A stretch of 10,000 nt of DNA, taken from NCBI RefSeq assembly GCF_020217025.1, contig NZ_JAIWOF010000195.1, forward strand, positions 1 through 10,000, in the 5' to 3' direction. The position numbers were made by a program, and so were the translations under genes. Source of the DNA: Flavobacterium sp. (GTDB lineage: Bacteria > Bacteroidota > Bacteroidia > Flavobacteriales > Flavobacteriaceae). Under the pieces are notes generated by a model. The model did not search any database. It worked only from the letters and a program-made list of their open reading frames with translations, and was not told the DNA's origin. Shown piece by piece: positions 6,788 to 10,000 of the stretch; the stretch's first letter is position 1; each line of letters begins with the position of its first letter.

Positions 6788-8608
6788 TTATCTGTTTATA
6801 TATAAATATCCAGTTAAAGGTTCTTTGTAATTTGGGTCGTTTAAATTAAGTATGTAAAAATACGTTCCTGCTGGAGCTAATGTACTTCCTATACCTTCTT
6901 CAACATAGCCATTCCAATCAGCTTTGTTGTTATTTCCTGTCCATAAATGTTTGCCCCAACGATTGTAAATCAATAACTCGAAGTTTACAAAAATATCGCG
7001 AAGACCATCGATGAAAAAAGTATCATTTGAACCGTCACCATTAGGAGAAACGGCATTGTAAACTACTGGCGGGCAATTTTCTGTTAAAAGCTGGAATGAT
7101 GTAACAGAGAAACAACCGTTATCAATACGAACAAAAATTTCTTTTGGAGTGGTAAGTGCATCGTAATTAGAACTGTTTGCGATAGGATTTATATTTTGTA
7201 CAGCATCATTATAGGTCTCATGAAAAGAAATTAAATGAGTAGGATTTGTGCTAACTAATGCAGCATATCCAGAAAAATCAAAAATTCCTCGAGTTAAACC
7301 AAGATTACAAGAAGTTAATGAGTTTAGGGGATTGAAAATAGGAGAAACTATCAATTCAATTTCTATTTGGAACGAATTATTATTTTCAATTAATTCAGGT
7401 CTAATTCCTGTTCCATTTCCAGCATCATCAACAACGGCTAGTAATGTGAAATTAGTAGGCACAGAACTTGGAATAGTTAATGTGATATTTCCGTTTTCGC
7501 TTCCTCCAATTGGAATGATATTTTGTGTGTATGTTGTAGCAATAGCCTCTGTTCCGACATAAAAGGTAATTGGAGTATTGGCTTGTAAAACTTCAGTGCT
7601 GTTCAAATTTGAGACGGTAAAATTCAAATTTACATCTCTTGAGTTGCATAATGTAGAAGGGTTATTAAGTGCTATTGTAGCATCGGGTAATTGACTATTT
7701 AGTTTGGTAACAACAGTATTCAACATTACATAATCTTGTCCTGATTGGAGTGATACTGTTGCAGATGTTGTACCAGGAACAATATAATTTTCAATAGAAT
7801 AAACATCTAAATCCATGTTGTATAGATTTGTAGCGTTTGTTTCGGTATTAGTCCCGTTGAAAGCGTTATTACTTGGATTTAATGGATTACTAAGTATGTT
7901 AGTTACATTGTTTGCAGTAAAACTCAAGCGTTCACTTTCTTGTATAAAACGATCTCCTTCCCAAGCAATAAATCCTATTTTTGCACCTGTGTTGCTAATT
8001 AAATAAAGGTTATTAAGTTGTATAGTCATGTAGTCAATTATCCCAAGAGGTAGGTTGGGAGATAAGGCTTCTAAGCCTTGATAAATGTTTAATTGATTTA
8101 AAGTTAATGCCGGATTTTCATACACTACTAAAATTGCCCAACCAGCAAATTGTGTGGCATTTGATATATATGTAGGTACATAACTATTTAAATCAAATTC
8201 TGATAAGGTATATGTCCCATTTCCAGTGGTTTGAACAAAAGTTGTAATGTCTTTAAATGCACTGAAATATGTAAACTCATTTGCTGTTCCAACTACATTG
8301 CTTAGCAAGTCAGGGGACATATCAACACCATTTAATTTTATGTCGGTATCTCCAGGTCCGCTTCCTGCCCAATATAGGTAAGCTCTTTCAATTCGATCAT
8401 TTACTCCAAGATTTAATGTCGCTGAAGATTGTGTATAAAGAAATGTCGGAGAAAAATTTGTATTCTCGGAAGGATTTAATGTATTACCAATGAAAGTAAA
8501 ATCATAACGTCCGTTTATTTGCGTATACAACGAAATATCTTGCCCAAAGAATAAAAATGGTGATAAAAGAAATCCAATAAACAATAGGAGAGTAATTTTT
8601 TTAATCAT
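6788..8608 (-). CDS. Secreted surface protein with T9SS type B (gliding-associated) sorting domain
   Basis: The chosen ATG at 8608 gives 606 residues starting with a clean signal peptide (MIKKITLLLFIGFLLSP, cleavage near FGQ at 21-23); an ATG 24 codons upstream (8680) would bury it. Residues about 25-305 form a beta-rich region with motifs RIERAYLYWAG (72-82), FAGWAILVVYE (154-164), AKIGFIAWEGD (209-219) and MDLDVY (265-270), seen by recall in other flavobacterial T9SS cargo. Residues 320-415 look Ig/CARDB-like. Residues 430-512 are a cysteine-containing domain that often precedes the sorting signal. The C-terminus (515-606) is a type B CTD: SPNGDG (521-526), IYNRWG (547-552), PAGTYFY (579-585). 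The protein should be exported by Sec, then carried across the outer membrane by T9SS and released or surface-anchored. Ligand or activity is unknown; there is no catalytic motif. The gene appears monocistronic. Confidence 0.93.
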   Translation of the reverse strand: MIKKITLLLFIGFLLSPFLFFGQDISLYTQINGRYDFTFIGNTLNPSENTNFSPTFLYTQSSATLNLGVNDRIERAYLYWAGSGPGDTDIKLNGVDMSPDLLSNVVGTANEFTYFSAFKDITTFVQTTGNGTYTLSEFDLNSYVPTYISNATQFAGWAILVVYENPALTLNQLNIYQGLEALSPNLPLGIIDYMTIQLNNLYLISNTGAKIGFIAWEGDRFIQESERLSFTANNVTNILSNPLNPSNNAFNGTNTETNATNLYNMDLDVYSIENYIVPGTTSATVSLQSGQDYVMLNTVVTKLNSQLPDATIALNNPSTLCNSRDVNLNFTVSNLNSTEVLQANTPITFYVGTEAIATTYTQNIIPIGGSENGNITLTIPSSVPTNFTLLAVVDDAGNGTGIRPELIENNNSFQIEIELIVSPIFNPLNSLTSCNLGLTRGIFDFSGYAALVSTNPTHLISFHETYNDAVQNINPIANSSNYDALTTPKEIFVRIDNGCFSVTSFQLLTENCPPVVYNAVSPNGDGSNDTFFIDGLRDIFVNFELLIYNRWGKHLWTGNNNKADWNGYVEEGIGSTLAPAGTYFYILNLNDPNYKEPLTGYLYINR

Positions 8609-8619
8609 TTGAGAGCCAT

Positions 8620-8637
8620 TAATTTGGTTCCAAATTA
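8620..8637. promoter_or_regulatory. Perfect 18-bp palindrome upstream of the T9SS gene, candidate operator
   Basis: TAATTTGG (8620-8627) and CCAAATTA (8630-8637) are exact reverse complements around a 2-bp centre. The site ends 11 bp before the T9SS start codon at 8608. The minus-strand copy of TAATTTG (8637-8631) resembles a -7 box one base short of TAnnTTTG, so a dimeric repressor bound here could block transcription. A 2-nt loop makes a DNA operator likelier than an RNA hairpin. No regulator gene is in view. Confidence 0.4.
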
Positions 8638-8663
8638 CTATATTTTTTTTAAAAAACGATATA

Positions 8664-8698
8664 TTGAATTCAGATAACATAAAAAATTAGTAATTTTC
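8664..8698 (+). promoter_or_regulatory. Weak promoter candidate for the acyltransferase-aminotransferase genes
   Basis: TTG at 8664-8666 and TAATTTTC at 8691-8698 (seven of eight positions of TAnnTTTG) lie in the 110-bp divergent gap 8609-8718. Spacing is 24 bp, rather long. RNA would begin near 8705. AAAGG at 8709-8713, 5 nt before the ATG at 8719, is a modest Shine-Dalgarno-like site supporting that start. Confidence 0.3.
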
Positions 8699-8718
8699 CG
8701 AATTATTTAAAGGTTTTA

Positions 8719-9696
8719 ATGAAGTATCAAATTCAAAAGTATTCAAACGAACATTATAAAGAATGGAACGAATTTGTAGCCCATGCTAAAAATGCTACAT
8801 TCTTGTTTCATCGCGATTTTATGGAATATCATCAAGATCGATTTGAAGATTATTCTTTGTTGCTATTTGATGATAATCAAGAATTAATTGCCGTTTTACC
8901 CGCAAATAGAGTAGGAGAAACCCTTTTTTCGCATCAAGGACTAACGTATGGTGGGATTGTACTTCAAGAAAAAACAAAACTTTCCGATTTTATTTCAATT
9001 GCAAAATCGGTTTTTAAATATTTGAACGCACAACAATTTCAGAAAATTAATTTTAAAGAAATTCCACACATTTATACTCAAATCCCTTCTGATGAATTGC
9101 AATATTTGATGTTTTTGATGCAAGGAAGTTTGGTTAGAAGAGATGTTTTGTCTGTTTTAGATTTAAGCAATAATTTTACTTTTTCACGCGATAGAAAAAA
9201 TGGAATCAAACGAGGTTTTAAAAATGATTTAGTAGTTAAAGAAGAGTCTAATTTTGAATCCTTTTGGAATGAAATATTAATTCCAAATTTAGCTGAAAAA
9301 CATCAAGCAAAACCGGTTCATTCGTTAGAAGAGATTCAGTATTTACATAGTAAATTTCCAAAAAATATCCGACAATTTAATGTATATCAAAACGATAAAA
9401 TTGTAGCGGGAACCACTATTTTTGAAACGGATTTAGTCGCGCATTCTCAATATATTTCTGGAAATTCTGATAAAAATGAATTGGGAAGTTTAGACTTTTT
9501 ACACGATTATTTAATTTCCAACGTTTTTAAAGATAAAAAATATTTCGATTTCGGAATTTCCAATGAAAATCAAGGGAAAAATATAAACGAAGGTTTGTTG
9601 TATTGGAAAGAAAGTTTTGGAGCAAGAGCCATTTCACAAGATTTTTACGAAGTAGAAATAAAAAATCACACCCTTTTAGATAACGTTTTACTATGA
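8719..9696 (+). CDS. FemAB/GNAT-fold acyltransferase-like protein of a surface-sugar locus
   Basis: A 325-residue cytoplasmic protein without signal peptide or membrane spans. Its layout is that of FemAB-like/GNAT_6 proteins, with two tandem GNAT-type folds. The first (about 1-145) contains LLLFDDNQELIAVLP (47-61) and a Gly-rich SHQGLTYGGI (71-80). The second (about 150-315) contains NVYQNDKIVAGTTIF (221-235), then YFDFGIS (275-281), then INEGLLYWKESFGA (289-302), the usual closing pattern YFDFG...N.GL..(F/W)KE.FGA. Members transfer acyl or aminoacyl groups, and in polysaccharide loci they are presumed to act on amino sugars. Its stop overlaps the next start (ATGA), tying it to a sugar aminotransferase, so N-acylation of that amino-sugar product is the natural guess. 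Substrate and donor cannot be read from the sequence; a FemX-like peptidoglycan role is a less likely alternative. Confidence 0.75.
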   Translation: MKYQIQKYSNEHYKEWNEFVAHAKNATFLFHRDFMEYHQDRFEDYSLLLFDDNQELIAVLPANRVGETLFSHQGLTYGGIVLQEKTKLSDFISIAKSVFKYLNAQQFQKINFKEIPHIYTQIPSDELQYLMFLMQGSLVRRDVLSVLDLSNNFTFSRDRKNGIKRGFKNDLVVKEESNFESFWNEILIPNLAEKHQAKPVHSLEEIQYLHSKFPKNIRQFNVYQNDKIVAGTTIFETDLVAHSQYISGNSDKNELGSLDFLHDYLISNVFKDKKYFDFGISNENQGKNINEGLLYWKESFGARAISQDFYEVEIKNHTLLDNVLL

Positions 9697-10000
9697 TACA
9701 TTTCCTAAATTTAAGAAAACTAAACCAACCTTTTGAAACTGCTTTTCAGAAAAAGATGAAGCAATTTTTAGAAGGTGGCTGGTATATTTTAGGTAATGAA
9801 GTAAAACAGTTTGAAACAGATTTTGGAGCTTATTGTGGAACGAAACATTGTATCGGTGTTGGCAACGGTTTAGAGGCATTGGTTTTGATTTTCAAAGCTT
9901 ACATTCATTTAGGAAAACTACAAAAAGGCGATGAGGTAATTGTTCCTGCAAATACTTATATCGCTAGTATTTTAGCCGTTTTACAAGCTGATTTAGTTCC
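9693..10000 (+). CDS. DegT/DnrJ/EryC1/StrS sugar aminotransferase, N-terminal part (cut by window edge)
   Basis: The frame opens at 9693 in an ATGA overlap with the preceding gene and stays open for 102 codons to the window edge; the family is about 360-380 residues. Recognisable family sequence includes GGWYILGNEVKQFE (28-41), the PLP-binding start YCGTKHCIGVGNGLEAL (47-63) and GDEVIVPANTYIASILAV (79-96). This fold-type I PLP enzyme aminates keto-sugar nucleotides. NGLEAL followed by VPANTYIAS is close to what I recall of FdtB/QdtB enzymes, which make dTDP-3-amino-3,6-dideoxyhexoses, so a Fuc3N- or Qui3N-type sugar is plausible. The catalytic lysine lies beyond the window. The family is certain; the substrate is inferred. 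Confidence 0.93.
   Translation, partial: MIHFLNLRKLNQPFETAFQKKMKQFLEGGWYILGNEVKQFETDFGAYCGTKHCIGVGNGLEALVLIFKAYIHLGKLQKGDEVIVPANTYIASILAVLQADLV

Noticed and set aside
6781..6806. Possible bidirectional terminator between the convergent RDD and T9SS genes
   Set aside because: Only an A+T palindrome (TTTATATATAAA, 6795-6806) is present; it lies in T9SS coding sequence and would form a very weak stem.
7248..8493. Three plus-strand open frames (7248-7562, 7815-8006, 8281-8493) within the T9SS gene
   Set aside because: All are antisense to a gene with a signal peptide and a clear sorting domain; low complexity and no family resemblance.
8609..8680. N-terminal extension of the T9SS protein starting at 8680
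   Set aside because: It would place 24 polar and mixed residues before a textbook signal peptide and would cover the palindrome; the start at 8608 is far more consistent with export.
9691..9879. 62-codon minus-strand open frame at the right end
   Set aside because: It is the shadow of the aminotransferase gene, whose plus-strand translation carries family motifs.

Overview
The window looks like a chromosomal segment from a low-G+C Bacteroidota organism, most likely Flavobacterium or a close relative. Three things point there: strong A+T bias, a cell-surface protein ending in a type IX secretion (T9SS) type B sorting domain, and starts that mostly lack a Shine-Dalgarno sequence. No rRNA, tRNA, CRISPR array, insertion sequence or phage gene is visible. 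Coding density is very high; the only non-coding stretches are short gaps of 1 to 110 bp.

Region 1 (1-6019, minus strand) is a tightly packed operon. In transcription order it encodes a SpoIIM/DUF95-like membrane protein, an unnamed polytopic membrane protein, a DUF4129 protein, a DUF4350 protein, a MoxR AAA+ ATPase and a DUF58 protein that runs off the left edge. The first five genes overlap or lie 1 bp apart, which suggests translational coupling. Before DUF58 there is a 74-bp gap holding an inverted repeat that resembles a dispersed flavobacterial repeat. An RDD-family membrane protein (6040-6780, plus) diverges from SpoIIM with only 20 bp between the start codons. The gene set MoxR + DUF58 + DUF4350 + DUF4129 + SpoIIM + RDD also recurs, from memory, in Actinobacteria (around moxR2 of Mycobacterium tuberculosis). 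It therefore looks like an ancient, poorly characterised membrane system in which a MoxR ATPase acts with a DUF58 (von Willebrand A-like) partner on envelope proteins.

Region 2 (6788-8608, minus) is a single secreted T9SS cargo protein with a signal peptide, a large beta-rich N-terminal region, an Ig/CARDB-like segment, a cysteine-containing pre-C-terminal domain and a type B C-terminal domain. Its 5' flank carries a perfect 8-bp-arm palindrome, a candidate operator.

Region 3 (8719-10000, plus) begins a surface-glycan locus: a FemAB/GNAT-fold acyltransferase-like protein overlaps (ATGA) a DegT/DnrJ/EryC1/StrS sugar aminotransferase cut by the right edge. The pair fits synthesis of an N-acylated amino sugar of O-antigen or a surface glycan.

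The most interesting content is the MoxR/SpoIIM/RDD membrane module. Its families are known, but the function of the assembly is not.
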